Positions 1-7,041 of a DNA stretch of 17,352 nt are shown one piece after another. The stretch is from Clostridiales bacterium (GTDB lineage Bacteria > Bacillota > Clostridia > Lachnospirales > WQUN01). Every line of letters starts with the position of its first letter. Position 1 is the first letter of the stretch. Position numbers and translations under genes: made by a program. The DNA is taken from assembly GCA_031269415.1 (NCBI GenBank), contig JAISZF010000039.1:1-17352 (forward strand), written 5' to 3'. Under the pieces are notes generated by a model. The model was not told where the DNA came from, did no database searches, and saw nothing but the letters and a program-made list of their open reading frames with translations.

Positions 1-798
1 CACGCCCTTCTCCAGAAATATCCCCATATCGGCGTCATCGATCCAAACGCAGTGGGCGGCTATTGCTTTTACGTCAAAAACTCCATGCCTGTTAAGAATC
101 CGCGCGGGGGAAACGCCGTGCCTTGCCTTGCAGGTTTCGTGTTCCGTGCGTGTTTCCGACAGGTGTACGTGCATTATAAGTCCGTTTTCTTTCGCGAATG
201 CGGCGACCTGCGTCCAAGCGCGGTCAAACGAGGTGAATTCCGCGTGAATCGCGGCGTCGGCTTTTATCCTGCCGTCCGCGCGGTTGTGATAATTGTTCAG
301 GATATACGCTGTTTCCGTATAGCTTCTGTCTTTATAATAATCAAAGTCTGGTAAAAAAGCTGTCATTCCGTTGGAGAGATTGGCTTTCACGCCCGATTCC
401 TCCACGGCGGAGGCTATGCTGTCCAGAGAAAAATACATGTCTGAAAATGAGACAACCCCGTTAGACAGCATCTCGGCGATGGAGATAAGCGCGCCCGTAT
501 ATGCCATGCTTTTCGTGAATTTACCTTCCGCGGGAAAGATATAATTGAACAGCCAGTCCTGTAAGCTTAAATCGCTCGCGTAGCCTCTCAGCAATGACAT
601 GGGTGAGTGCGCGTGGCAATTATATAATCCGGGCAGTAATATCTTATCGGCGCCGTCTATAACGCGGCTGGCCGTAAGTTTGGGATCGGCGCTTCCCACA
701 TAGCTGATCTTCCCGGCGTCCACGCCGACGGAAGCGCCACGTATAACCTGTTCCCCTTCCATGGGGATTACCGTAATGTCCCTAAACAGCAGATCCAC
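1..798 (-). CDS. Amidohydrolase, SAH/MTA deaminase-like (3' part outside window)
   Basis: The reading frame is open from a GTG at 798 to the left edge, giving 266 codons with no stop. The SD AGGGGGGTG overlaps the trkH stop and sits a few bases before the GTG. The protein is a metal-dependent amidohydrolase of the 5'-methylthioadenosine/S-adenosylhomocysteine deaminase (MtaD) and chlorohydrolase group. Visible motifs are HAHSPM near residues 62-67 (metal ligands H62 and H64), HVHLSET near 210-216 (H212 and probable catalytic E215) and AHC near 248-250 (H249). The metal-binding Asp expected further on lies outside the window. Family members hydrolytically deaminate the adenine ring of SAH, MTA or adenosine in the cytosol, but the exact substrate cannot be read here. 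It lies 11 bases after trkH, so it is probably the third gene of that operon. Confidence 0.88.
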   Translation of the reverse strand, partial: MDLLFRDITVIPMEGEQVIRGASVGVDAGKISYVGSADPKLTASRVIDGADKILLPGLYNCHAHSPMSLLRGYASDLSLQDWLFNYIFPAEGKFTKSMAYTGALISIAEMLSNGVVSFSDMYFSLDSIASAVEESGVKANLSNGMTAFLPDFDYYKDRSYTETAYILNNYHNRADGRIKADAAIHAEFTSFDRAWTQVAAFAKENGLIMHVHLSETRTEHETCKARHGVSPARILNRHGVFDVKAIAAHCVWIDDADMGIFLEKGV

Positions 799-809
799 GA
801 AACACCCCC

Positions 810-2261
810 CTATTTGTTAGACTGTTTCCAAAACGACGGCGCGCACAGCAGTATTATGGGGTATATCTCCAGCCTGCCCAACAGCATACACACAGTCAGC
901 ACAATCTTGCTTAGATCGGAAAACCCGGAGTAATTGCCCATGGGCCCGACCATATCCAGCCCTGGCCCCATGTTGCTGACAGTGGCGAGGACCGCGGTAA
1001 AACTGGTGGTAAGGCTGAAACCATCCAGCGAAATAACCACCATCGAAGCGGCTAGTACCAACATGTACAAAATAACGAAAGACAGAATGCCGGTCAGAAC
1101 ACTTTCTTCCACCGGCTTCCCGTTAAGCCTCGTCACATGCACAGCGTTTGGGTGGAGTATTTTTGCCAGCTCATTCCGTAATATCTTGAATATCAGCAGA
1201 ATACGCATACATTTTATACCGCCCGCTGTTGAACCTGTGCATCCGCCCATAAACATAACCATTATCAGAATCGTTTTACTGAATTCCGGCCACATATTGA
1301 AATCCATACTGGAAAACCCCGTGCTTGTGATTAGGGTGCTTACCTGAAACGCGGCGTGACGGATTGCCTCGGGGAACGCGGTGTTGTTTCTCGCCACTAG
1401 ATTTATTGTTATGAACACTGTCGCGCAGACAAAGACAGAGAGAAAGAAACGCGCCTCGGAGTCTTTCAGGGCAGCCTTTATCTTGCCCCTCAGAATCATT
1501 TGATACAGTGACAGATTAATGCCGCATAACAGCATAAATACGGTAATAACTATCTCGATGTACGCGCTGTTATACGCGCCGACGCTCAGATCTCGGCTCG
1601 AGAACCCTCCGGTGCTGGTTGTGGACATGGAAAACACAACCGCGTCATATAAGGGCACACCGCCCAACAGCAGGAAGATCACCTCGCTGAAGGTTATACC
1701 TACATATATGACGTATAGTATTCTGGCTACCCACGAGATACGTGGGGTAAATTTATCCACATAGGGCCCGGGGGCCTCAGCCTGCATAATATGAATGCTG
1801 TTCGCCTTTACGGAGGGGAGTATCGCCATCATAAGCGCCAATACCCCCACGCCGCCCATCCAGTTTGTAAACGAGCGCCAGAAGATAATGCTTCTGGGAA
1901 GCGATTCCACTTCCGCCAGGATACTGGCGCCAGTGGTGGTAAAACCTGAAACGCTTTCAAACAGCGCGTCGGTTACGGATGGGATAACGCCGCTTATAAG
2001 AAACGGCAGCGCTCCGAACACCGCCGACAGTATCCATCCGAACCCGACTATGGCAAAGCCGTCGCGAGGGTATATCTCTGTGCTTTTTGGCTTAATGGAG
2101 TTCATTATAAGACTTACAGCCGTTAAGATAACAATAGTCAAAGTGAACGCGGGCGCGCAGCCGTCGCTGTAGACCATTGACATTATCAGGGAAGGCAGCA
2201 TACATACGGCGACTATGGCAAGCAAGGCGCCCAGGCTTTTGGAAATCAGTCTGAGGTTCAT
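810..2261 (-). CDS. trkH: Trk-type potassium uptake protein TrkH
   Basis: This is the membrane channel subunit of the Trk/Ktr K+ uptake system, 483 residues, the usual length for TrkH. The four pore-loop signatures are all present: FTTTGAS (about 107-113), STTSTGGFS (about 213-221), TSTGFSS (about 310-316) and SNMGPG (about 430). Each keeps the glycine that forms the selectivity filter. Hydrophobic segments cover most of the chain, with the conserved WRSFTNWMGGVGV stretch at about 128-140. The ATG at 2261 overlaps the trkA stop as ATGA, so the two are translationally coupled and probably made in fixed ratio. The stop codon is TAG, which shows that amber works as a normal stop in this genome. 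Confidence 0.97.
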   Translation of the reverse strand: MNLRLISKSLGALLAIVAVCMLPSLIMSMVYSDGCAPAFTLTIVILTAVSLIMNSIKPKSTEIYPRDGFAIVGFGWILSAVFGALPFLISGVIPSVTDALFESVSGFTTTGASILAEVESLPRSIIFWRSFTNWMGGVGVLALMMAILPSVKANSIHIMQAEAPGPYVDKFTPRISWVARILYVIYVGITFSEVIFLLLGGVPLYDAVVFSMSTTSTGGFSSRDLSVGAYNSAYIEIVITVFMLLCGINLSLYQMILRGKIKAALKDSEARFFLSVFVCATVFITINLVARNNTAFPEAIRHAAFQVSTLITSTGFSSMDFNMWPEFSKTILIMVMFMGGCTGSTAGGIKCMRILLIFKILRNELAKILHPNAVHVTRLNGKPVEESVLTGILSFVILYMLVLAASMVVISLDGFSLTTSFTAVLATVSNMGPGLDMVGPMGNYSGFSDLSKIVLTVCMLLGRLEIYPIILLCAPSFWKQSNK

Positions 2262-3625
2262 TTATCGACTGCCTCCAGGATGTCATTCAGATCGGTAAAC
2301 CGATGCCCTGTTGTAATGAGGATTACGCTGTCCCCTGCCTGAATCTTGTCATTGCCGTGCGGAATGATTATATTGTTGCCGTGTGTTATAACGCCTATCA
2401 GCACTCCCGGCTTTAATACCATCCGCTTAAGCGGTATATTTAAGAGTCGCGAACCGGAATTAGCGATAAACTCGAGCGCTTCCGCCTGTCCTTCCACAAT
2501 CCGGTACAGGGTCTTGACGGGGTCGCCCATCGCGTTTTCCAAGCCTCGCACGTATTGCGCGATGGTGTCGGCTGTTATCTGTTTCGGGTTAACGATATTA
2601 TCGATCCCCAATTTTTCCATAATACTGGAGTATGTCAGCCGGCTGATCTTGGCGATAACCTTAGGGACGCCGAATTGCTTGGCCAGCAAGGCCGACATCA
2701 GGTTATCCTCGTCATGCCCGGTAACGGTTACAAACGCCGTCATTTCTCCGATATTCTCGGATTTCAGCAGGCTGTCGTCAGAACCGTCTCCGTGAATGAT
2801 AATCGCCGAAGGCAGTTCGGCCGCCAAAGTGGCGCAATGGTTATGATCCCGTTCTATGATCCTGTAGCCAATGCCGATATCCTCCAGGTATTTTCCCAAA
2901 TAATACGCTACGCGCCCGCCGCCGATCAGCATGGCGTTCTTGACCTTTGGAATGAAAATGCCTATTTTACGGCAGAAATCATTCAGACGCGCCAAACGGC
3001 CGACTATATAAATCCGATCGCCTTCACGTATAATAAACTCACCATTGGGTATAATCGCTCTTCCTTCCCGAAGAACCGCGCCGATCAGTATGTCATGCGC
3101 ATATCTCCTGGATACCTGTTTCAAGGGCATGTCTATTATTTCCACGCGGCCCGATACCTCTATATCGACCATATCCACCCTGCCGCGCGCGAATGTTTCT
3201 ATCTTAAGCGCGGGAGGGAACTCCAGTATGCGGGCTATCTCCCGGGCTACCGCGCGCTCGGGGTTTATAACCATGTCCAACCCCAAATCCGTTGTCAACT
3301 GGTTCAGCTCGTCAGCGTACTGCATATCTCGAATACGGGCGATGATATGGCGCGCGCCCAGCTTTTTAGCCGTGAGGCAGCATACCATATTCATTTCGTC
3401 GCTGTTTGTTACGGCTATTAGCAAGTCGGCTTCCTTTACGCCGGATTCGATTAAAATGCTGGTGCTTACGCCGTTCCCGCAGATACACATTACATCAAGG
3501 TTTTCCACTGTCTTCTTCAGCGTGTCCATATTTCTATCTATGATTGTAACTTCGTTTCCGTCCGCGGACAGGCTGTCCGCCAGGCTGTAACCTACTTTTC
3601 CGTCGCCTACTATAATGATCTTCAT
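2258..3625 (-). CDS. trkA: Trk system NAD-binding regulatory subunit TrkA
   Basis: This cytosolic gating subunit of the TrkH channel has 455 residues and the duplicated RCK layout. The first Rossmann TrkA-N domain starts at residue 1 (IIIVGDGKVGYSLA, with acidic D30 after strand two). A TrkA-C domain covers about 140-215. A second Rossmann domain starts near 230 (MLIGGGRVAYYLG) and a second TrkA-C domain near 375-450. Nucleotide binding by the Rossmann domains controls K+ flux in the family. The ATG at 3625 is preceded by TTGGAGGCAG at normal SD spacing. It is the first gene of the trkA-trkH-amidohydrolase operon and is read from an extended -10 promoter about 40 bases upstream. Confidence 0.97.
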   Translation of the reverse strand: MKIIIVGDGKVGYSLADSLSADGNEVTIIDRNMDTLKKTVENLDVMCICGNGVSTSILIESGVKEADLLIAVTNSDEMNMVCCLTAKKLGARHIIARIRDMQYADELNQLTTDLGLDMVINPERAVAREIARILEFPPALKIETFARGRVDMVDIEVSGRVEIIDMPLKQVSRRYAHDILIGAVLREGRAIIPNGEFIIREGDRIYIVGRLARLNDFCRKIGIFIPKVKNAMLIGGGRVAYYLGKYLEDIGIGYRIIERDHNHCATLAAELPSAIIIHGDGSDDSLLKSENIGEMTAFVTVTGHDEDNLMSALLAKQFGVPKVIAKISRLTYSSIMEKLGIDNIVNPKQITADTIAQYVRGLENAMGDPVKTLYRIVEGQAEALEFIANSGSRLLNIPLKRMVLKPGVLIGVITHGNNIIIPHGNDKIQAGDSVILITTGHRFTDLNDILEAVDK

Positions 3626-3661
3626 TTAATGACTGCCTCCAAGTAATTTCGCATGAGAGGT

Positions 3662-3670
3662 ATTATACCA
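3662..3670 (-). promoter_or_regulatory. Extended -10 promoter of the trk operon
   Basis: Read on the minus strand the bases are TGGTATAAT, a perfect TATAAT with the TG of an extended -10. The matching -35 position (about 3685-3690, TATGCG) is poor, which fits an extended -10 promoter. The start of transcription would fall near 3655, giving a leader of about 30 bases before trkA. Confidence 0.6.
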
Positions 3671-3681
3671 CAACCTAACTA

Positions 3682-3710
3682 TTGCGCATAGGAAATCTTT
3701 AGCGCATAAT
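3682..3710 (+). promoter_or_regulatory. Possible divergent promoter for the unrecognised locus
   Basis: TTGCGC at 3682-3687 and CATAAT at 3705-3710 are separated by 17 bases, a reasonable sigma-A-like pair pointing at the ORF at 3812. It partly faces the trk promoter, so the two may interfere. TATGAT at 3712-3717 is an alternative -10 without a clear -35. Confidence 0.35.
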
Positions 3711-3811
3711 GTATGATATTGGTTATTCAGGAAATAATGAATTAGACGCGAACCTGGCGCGTAAGCCGCGCTTTCTGTCCGCGTTCAAAACAAATGCCAG
3801 AGGTGAACATA

Positions 3812-4561
3812 TTGAAACCGTTAGTGAAAATAAATTTCGATGAGATTTTCGCGAATACACCGTTCCTTAATGAGTTGGGAAGTGTGATTTTTGGCGCGGA
3901 ATTAGCGTTAAAATACACTAACGCCTCAGACGCTGAGTTGAAGGAAGTAAAGGTTAAGATTGCGCGGAGCGCGTTCGCTTCATTTTCGCTGGACTATGAC
4001 GCAATGCTGACCGCCGCTCAGCCAAGCCGCGCAGCTTCACCCCCGCGGGCGGCGATTGAGGCTGAATCCACGCCGTTTTATGTCGAAACACGCGGCACGG
4101 ACACAGCGGTTGATTCGGAAGCTGTTCCTAATGAAACTGATTCTGAAACTAATTTTGATTACTATCCAAACGTTTCACAGCTGGACTCCGAGTATAGCGG
4201 CAGCCCCGCGGATTCGGAGCCGCGTGATTATTCGCCGCGTTCCGCGGAATCGCCCGCGGGCGGCGGATTTAGCATGGATGTAAACGATGATTTCGAGCAG
4301 ACGGTTGTTTAGGAGAATTACGCGGGTTCGGGAACCGGCGGCGTACCGGAAATGTCGGCCGACTACAGGAGTTACCAGGAAAACGTCTGGGAGCCGGAGA
4401 GCGGACGGGACGAAACAGAGGGTTTGGGAAAAATCCGCTGGACAACGTACTCCTCCGCTGACAGGTCCGGGGATGAACCGTCAAAGACATCATCCAATCC
4501 TTTCAGCGCAAATCCAAAGAATGAGAACTCGTATGTGACTGGAGTTGTCAAGATTAGTTGA
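3812..4561 (+). pseudogene. Unrecognised S/D/E/P-rich protein, split by one in-frame amber codon
   Basis: I do not recognise this gene. Translation from TTG 3812 runs 166 codons to TAG at 4310-4312. The same frame then stays open for 82 more codons to TGA at 4559-4561. The TTG is preferred over ATG 3794 because AGAGGTGA at 3799-3806 lies six bases before it, whereas the ATG has no SD. The first 70 residues look folded and helical (LGSVIFGAELALKYT, then a Lys/Glu-rich helix). From about residue 75 the chain is rich in Ser, Asp, Glu, Pro and Tyr and probably disordered. The part after the amber has the same composition (SYQENVWEPESGRDE), and the internal ATG 4352 has only a weak SD (CCGGAA), so the two parts most likely were one protein. 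Alternatives are a shorter functional protein ending at 4312, stop readthrough, or two separate ORFs. Confidence 0.55.
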
Positions 4562-4584
4562 CCAAAATAAACGCAAGGAAACCA

Positions 4585-4707
4585 ATGGGACTAGAATTGA
4601 CAGATTATGTCAATAATCTAGCTGCGACGGAAAGGATAAGAGCAGCGCAGGGGTGGGACTCCGAGCAGTCCGGCGTGCACTCGGTTATGGCGGAGCGTCC
4701 TATTTAA
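4585..4707 (+). CDS. Small ORF, 40 residues, unknown
   Basis: The ATG at 4585 follows AAGGAAACCA, a good SD at normal spacing, and the ORF ends at TAA 4705-4707. The product starts MGLELTDYVNNLAATERIRA and is soluble, mildly acidic and predicted mostly helical, with no transmembrane segment. It lies 23 bases after the amber-split ORF and its stop codon sits in the loop of a terminator-like hairpin. This makes it the likely last gene of that transcription unit. No family is recognised. It could still be a chance ORF. Confidence 0.5.
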   Translation: MGLELTDYVNNLAATERIRAAQGWDSEQSGVHSVMAERPI

Positions 4708-4717
4708 GGGCGCTTTT
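4694..4717 (+). terminator. Probable intrinsic terminator after the small ORF
   Basis: AGCGTCC (4694-4700) and GGGCGCT (4708-4714) pair over seven positions with one G-U, around the loop TATTTAA, followed by four T. The T-run is short, so it may be weak. Confidence 0.45.
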
Positions 4718-5011
4718 CAATTTAAACTTCGCCAAATATTAATAACCGTTGTGCCAAAGCGAAAAACCCACGAAACACAGCCAAACAGTTTAGGTTAGCC
4801 ATGAATGCTGAGCTGCTATATTTTTACACTTTTTCTCCCTTCCCTCCGGCATTTGGGGGAGGGTAAGAGCCGGGGATAGGCGGGGCTCGGGGACTTAGTC
4901 GCGCGGTATTTATTATACTTTGCAATACGCTTCGCCGCGCGTGTAAAATAAATATCTATAGTCTAATATAACGAAAAGATAGTGGCAGCCGAGAACGCCG
5001 AGCCGCCATGC
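4718..5011. other. Gene-free stretch with G-rich tract and inverted repeats
   Basis: No credible coding sequence is seen here on either strand. Positions 4855-4892 carry five G-runs on the plus strand, separated by one to eight bases, which fits a G-quadruplex motif. The C-rich stretch just before it (CCCTTCCCTCC, about 4838-4848) can instead pair with GGGGGAGGG as an imperfect hairpin. A further inverted repeat has arms CGCGCGG (4900-4906) and CCGCGCG (4935-4941). The stretch borders an IS3 fragment, so it may be the non-coding end of a decayed mobile element. No terminal repeats or target duplication could be matched. Confidence 0.4.
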
Positions 5012-5140
5012 TCAAGCCGCCAATTGTTGTTTAGCGTAATACATATTCCTATAAACAAGTGGCGGATAACCGTCATTGGTGGTATAAATCCGGCGGTGGT
5101 TGTAATAACCCTCAATATATTGCCAGATAATGCTTGAGAG
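5012..5140 (-). pseudogene. IS3-family transposase, C-terminal fragment
   Basis: Only the last 42 codons and the TGA (5012-5014) remain. The reading includes QYIEGYYNHRRIYTTNDGYP followed by PLVYRNMYYAKQQLAA. This matches the end of IS3-family (IS150-like) OrfB, where the YIE-YYN-RRI pattern follows the last catalytic Glu of the DDE integrase domain. The frame stops directly upstream at 5141-5143, where a different gene fragment begins on the other strand, so the break point is near 5138-5142. The catalytic D, D and E are not in the fragment, so it is inactive. Confidence 0.85.
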
Positions 5141-5346
5141 CTATTGGGTTAACACGTTCGCGAATATTCTCGTGCGTCAATCTCTGCGTTCCGCGGCGCC
5201 GGACTTCAGGCGCGACTTTGATAGGCTGATCGAAACCAGCGAGGTCGTTGTGGCGGCCAGGCCGGATACCTCGTTTATCGAATTGAAGAATACGATGACA
5301 TTATGGGGTCTGCTTATTAACTCCGGATATCTGACGGTAACAAAAC
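5139..5346 (+). pseudogene. AAA-ATPase/PD-(D/E)XK family fragment (middle part)
   Basis: About 68 codons, starting SYWVNTFANILVRQ and ending LWGLLINSGYLTVTK, match the region between the ATPase domain and the C-terminal nuclease in AAA_ATPase-like (PF09820)/DUF1703 (PF08011) proteins. That region typically has a YWVNTSSN-like start and an LWSLLL-SGYLT-like end. The intact relative at 7510-9144 has the same layout (CYWGKSQ, then FYSFLIQGGYLTIHE), but the two differ enough to be separate family members. Neither the Walker motifs nor the nuclease motif remain. It is joined to IS3 debris on the left and ISL3 debris on the right. Confidence 0.7.
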
Positions 5347-5349
5347 ATA

Positions 5350-5722
5350 CTATTAAGCGTGGGGCGATCCAAAGAAGCGGTAATCGAACGGCTAAAAGAG
5401 CTTAAACATCTTGGTTCTTCCGAACGCGATCGTGGTGATCGACAGGTTTCATTTGATAAAAGCGGCGGAAGAAAGCGTTAACAAGGCCCGTTTGAGGGCT
5501 GACGTCCCCAAAGAGATAAAAGACGCCATGAAAAAAGACGCCTCGCTATTTCTTTCCTCTATGTACAACTTAAGTGATGAGGAACTCACGCGGCTTGATG
5601 GCTACCTTAAAAGGGATAGTAATCTAGAGGCGATATATTTTTTAGTACAAGAGCTTCTTGAGTTCTACTATATAAAAGACTATGACAGCGCCCTTGAGTA
5701 TCTGTGCCGATGGGAAACATAA
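5350..5722 (+). pseudogene. ISL3-family transposase remnant with deletion and frame change
   Basis: Two pieces in different frames are seen. From 5350 one frame reads LLSVGRSKEAVIERLKELKH. From 5411 another frame reads VLPNAIVVIDRFHLIKAAEE and goes on to a TAA at 5720-5722. In ISL3-family (IS204/IS1001/IS1165) transposases these segments flank a stretch that carries a catalytic Asp, and the IDRFH motif is conserved. The stretch between them (roughly 20-25 residues by comparison with the family) is missing. The N-terminal zinc/HTH part and the C-terminal end are also absent, so the element is dead. Confidence 0.8.
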
Positions 5723-5830
5723 CTCAAAGCGAAGCGGCGTAAACACACAAAAACACAGAAAAAACCACTTCGCTGTCACCTCAGGGATACTATGCCCTTT
5801 TTTTACCATTTTTTTGATTTTTGCACTCGG

Positions 5831-5844
5831 ATTTTGAAAGAGCC
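5831..5844 (-). repeat. Possible ISL3-type terminal repeat end
   Basis: Read on the minus strand this is GGCTCTTTCAAAAT. ISL3-family ends generally begin with GGCTCTT or a close variant. It lies 109 bases after the transposase remnant, as expected for the right end. The left partner is lost, so this rests on resemblance only. Confidence 0.35.
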
Positions 5845-5849
5845 GTTTT

Positions 5850-5990
5850 TTACTTTAATTGTAATGGTATCATGTCGCTGTCCGGCGTTTCCTCACCTCG
5901 AGCAATTGAACCAAAAAGAATAATTTTTGACACCATGCCCGTGTCGGCGATTGCCTTGACGACATTATTCAGCAACACCTCGTTTACGTT
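5850..5990 (-). pseudogene. Nucleotidyltransferase (MNT/Pol-beta type), N-terminal fragment
   Basis: The minus-strand frame reads VLLNNVVKAIADTGMVSKII, then LFGSIARGEETPDSD, and leaves the family pattern directly after SD, ending at TAA 5850-5852. The GS-x-A-RG motif with a downstream S-D is the signature of minimal nucleotidyltransferases (MNT, antitoxin-like partners of HEPN proteins) and related Pol-beta-fold enzymes. The second catalytic Asp (SDxD) and everything beyond it are lost. No ATG or good SD is present, and a codon GTA sits where the Met would be expected. A TGGTATAAT sequence (minus strand, about 5994-6002) may be its old promoter. An ISL3-like end lies at the truncated side, so insertion of that element may have broken the gene. 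Confidence 0.65.
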
Positions 5991-6059
5991 TTTATTATAC
6001 CACACCTAGATGGAAAAAAACAGAAATCGTTCGGTTAACAGTGAAATCAGAGGAATAAC

Positions 6060-6093
6060 CCCCCTTTGTATGAATAAATTGATACAAAGGGGG
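6060..6093 (+). promoter_or_regulatory. Stem-loop masking the ribosome-binding site of the deacetylase gene
   Basis: CCCCCTTTGTAT (6060-6071) and ATACAAAGGGGG (6082-6093) form a perfect 12-bp stem with a 10-base loop. The 3' arm contains the SD (AAAGGGGG), six to seven bases before ATG 6101. With the stem closed, the SD would be hidden from the ribosome. There is no T-run, so this is not an intrinsic terminator. It could act as a translational switch, a temperature sensor, a protein-binding site or an RNA-stability element. Confidence 0.6.
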
Positions 6094-6100
6094 TAATTTT

Positions 6101-6898
6101 ATGCTGAAAAATTGGATAAACCATATGTCCGAGCACAAATGGGCTTATCTGCTGCTGGCCGTGCTGGCGGCGGTTTCGGTAAGGAATTTGAAGCCGGCGG
6201 TTAAATCGGTATTTAGAACGATCAGTATCGCCGGGGCGGCTAATAGGAAGCTGCCGATCTACAGCGTCGAAACGCCGGAGAAACGGGTCGCGATTTCATT
6301 TGACGCGGCCTGGGGCGCGGACGACACGGAGGAAATCTTAAGCACACTCAGCCAGTACGATGTAAAGGCGTCATTTTTTTTGTGCGGATACTGGGTGGAT
6401 AAATATCCGGACATGGTAAAGAAGATGTACGAGGCCGGCCACGATATAGGCAACCACGGCAAAACGCACGCGCATGGCGGCTCGCTCAGTCTAGCGCAAA
6501 ATAAGGAAGAGATAATGGGCGTACATGAAAGAGTAAAAAATCTGCTGGGTATAGATATGAATCTGTACCGCCCGCCCTACGGTGAATATAATAATACGGT
6601 TATACAGGCGGCGGAGGAATGTAAATATTATCCGATTCAGTGGGATGTTGACAGTCACGATTGGATGAACAGAGGCGTGGACTACGAAGTGAACCGTGTA
6701 CTTAATAATAAGAACCTGCGTAATGGCTCTATCATACTCTTCCACAACGACACAAATGACACGCCGGCCGCGCTGCCTATAATCCTCAGAGGACTGAAGG
6801 AAAAGGGCTATGCTATCGGGTCTGTTTCCCAACTTATCTACAAGGACAATTACAAACTGGACAGCGAGGGCCGACAGATACCGAACGGGAGGGCATAA
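6101..6898 (+). CDS. Polysaccharide deacetylase, PdaB/YlxY-like, membrane-anchored
   Basis: The 265-residue protein has an uncleaved-looking membrane segment at about 14-28 and a NodB (CE4) deacetylase domain at about 60-245 facing the outside. Visible motifs are SFDAAWG (66-72), NHGKTH (118-123, metal ligands H119 and H123), RPPYG (157-161), WDVDSHDW (181-188) and LFH (213-215). Family members remove acetyl groups from peptidoglycan-type or related sugars. The second Asp of the usual TFDDG motif is replaced here (FDAAWG), a feature of the PdaB/YlxY sporulation-associated branch, so catalysis may be altered. The ATG at 6101 fits the SD at 6086-6093, which lies inside the hairpin. The gene stands alone and is closed by a strong terminator. 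A role in spore or cell-wall maturation is inferred from family only. Confidence 0.88.
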   Translation: MLKNWINHMSEHKWAYLLLAVLAAVSVRNLKPAVKSVFRTISIAGAANRKLPIYSVETPEKRVAISFDAAWGADDTEEILSTLSQYDVKASFFLCGYWVDKYPDMVKKMYEAGHDIGNHGKTHAHGGSLSLAQNKEEIMGVHERVKNLLGIDMNLYRPPYGEYNNTVIQAAEECKYYPIQWDVDSHDWMNRGVDYEVNRVLNNKNLRNGSIILFHNDTNDTPAALPIILRGLKEKGYAIGSVSQLIYKDNYKLDSEGRQIPNGRA

Positions 6899-6914
6899 AA
6901 TATCGTTACGCCGA

Positions 6915-6950
6915 AGCGCGGACGCTCAGAGAGAGCGTCCGCGCTTTTTT
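6915..6950 (+). terminator. Strong intrinsic terminator after the deacetylase
   Basis: AGCGCGGACGCTC (6915-6927) pairs perfectly with GAGCGTCCGCGCT (6933-6945) around the five-base loop AGAGA, followed by a T-run to 6950. Confidence 0.95.
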
Positions 6951-7041
6951 CATATCATGACACGTCCTATTCAACTCATAATAAAATTCATCTTACCGCC
7001 TTATAATAAACACAATCAGTTTAGCCACAGGAGGGCGGGTT

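Noticed and set aside
2555..3421. Long plus-strand ORF of 288 codons opposite trkA.
   Set aside because: It lies wholly antisense to a clear TrkA with intact Rossmann motifs, and its translation shows no family motif. It is a shadow frame.
4310..4312. Amber reassignment or pyrrolysine use as the reason for the internal TAG.
   Set aside because: TAG ends trkH and the ABC ATPase gene at their normal family lengths, and no pyl gene or downstream insertion element is seen.
5728..5774. Inverted repeat AGCGAAG/CTTCGCT with a 33-base spacer after the ISL3 remnant.
   Set aside because: The arms are short and the spacer long, with no T-run and no second copy seen, so chance explains it.
5821..6009. 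Plus-strand ORF of 62 codons.
   Set aside because: The minus strand of the same bases gives the recognisable nucleotidyltransferase start, so this frame is its shadow.
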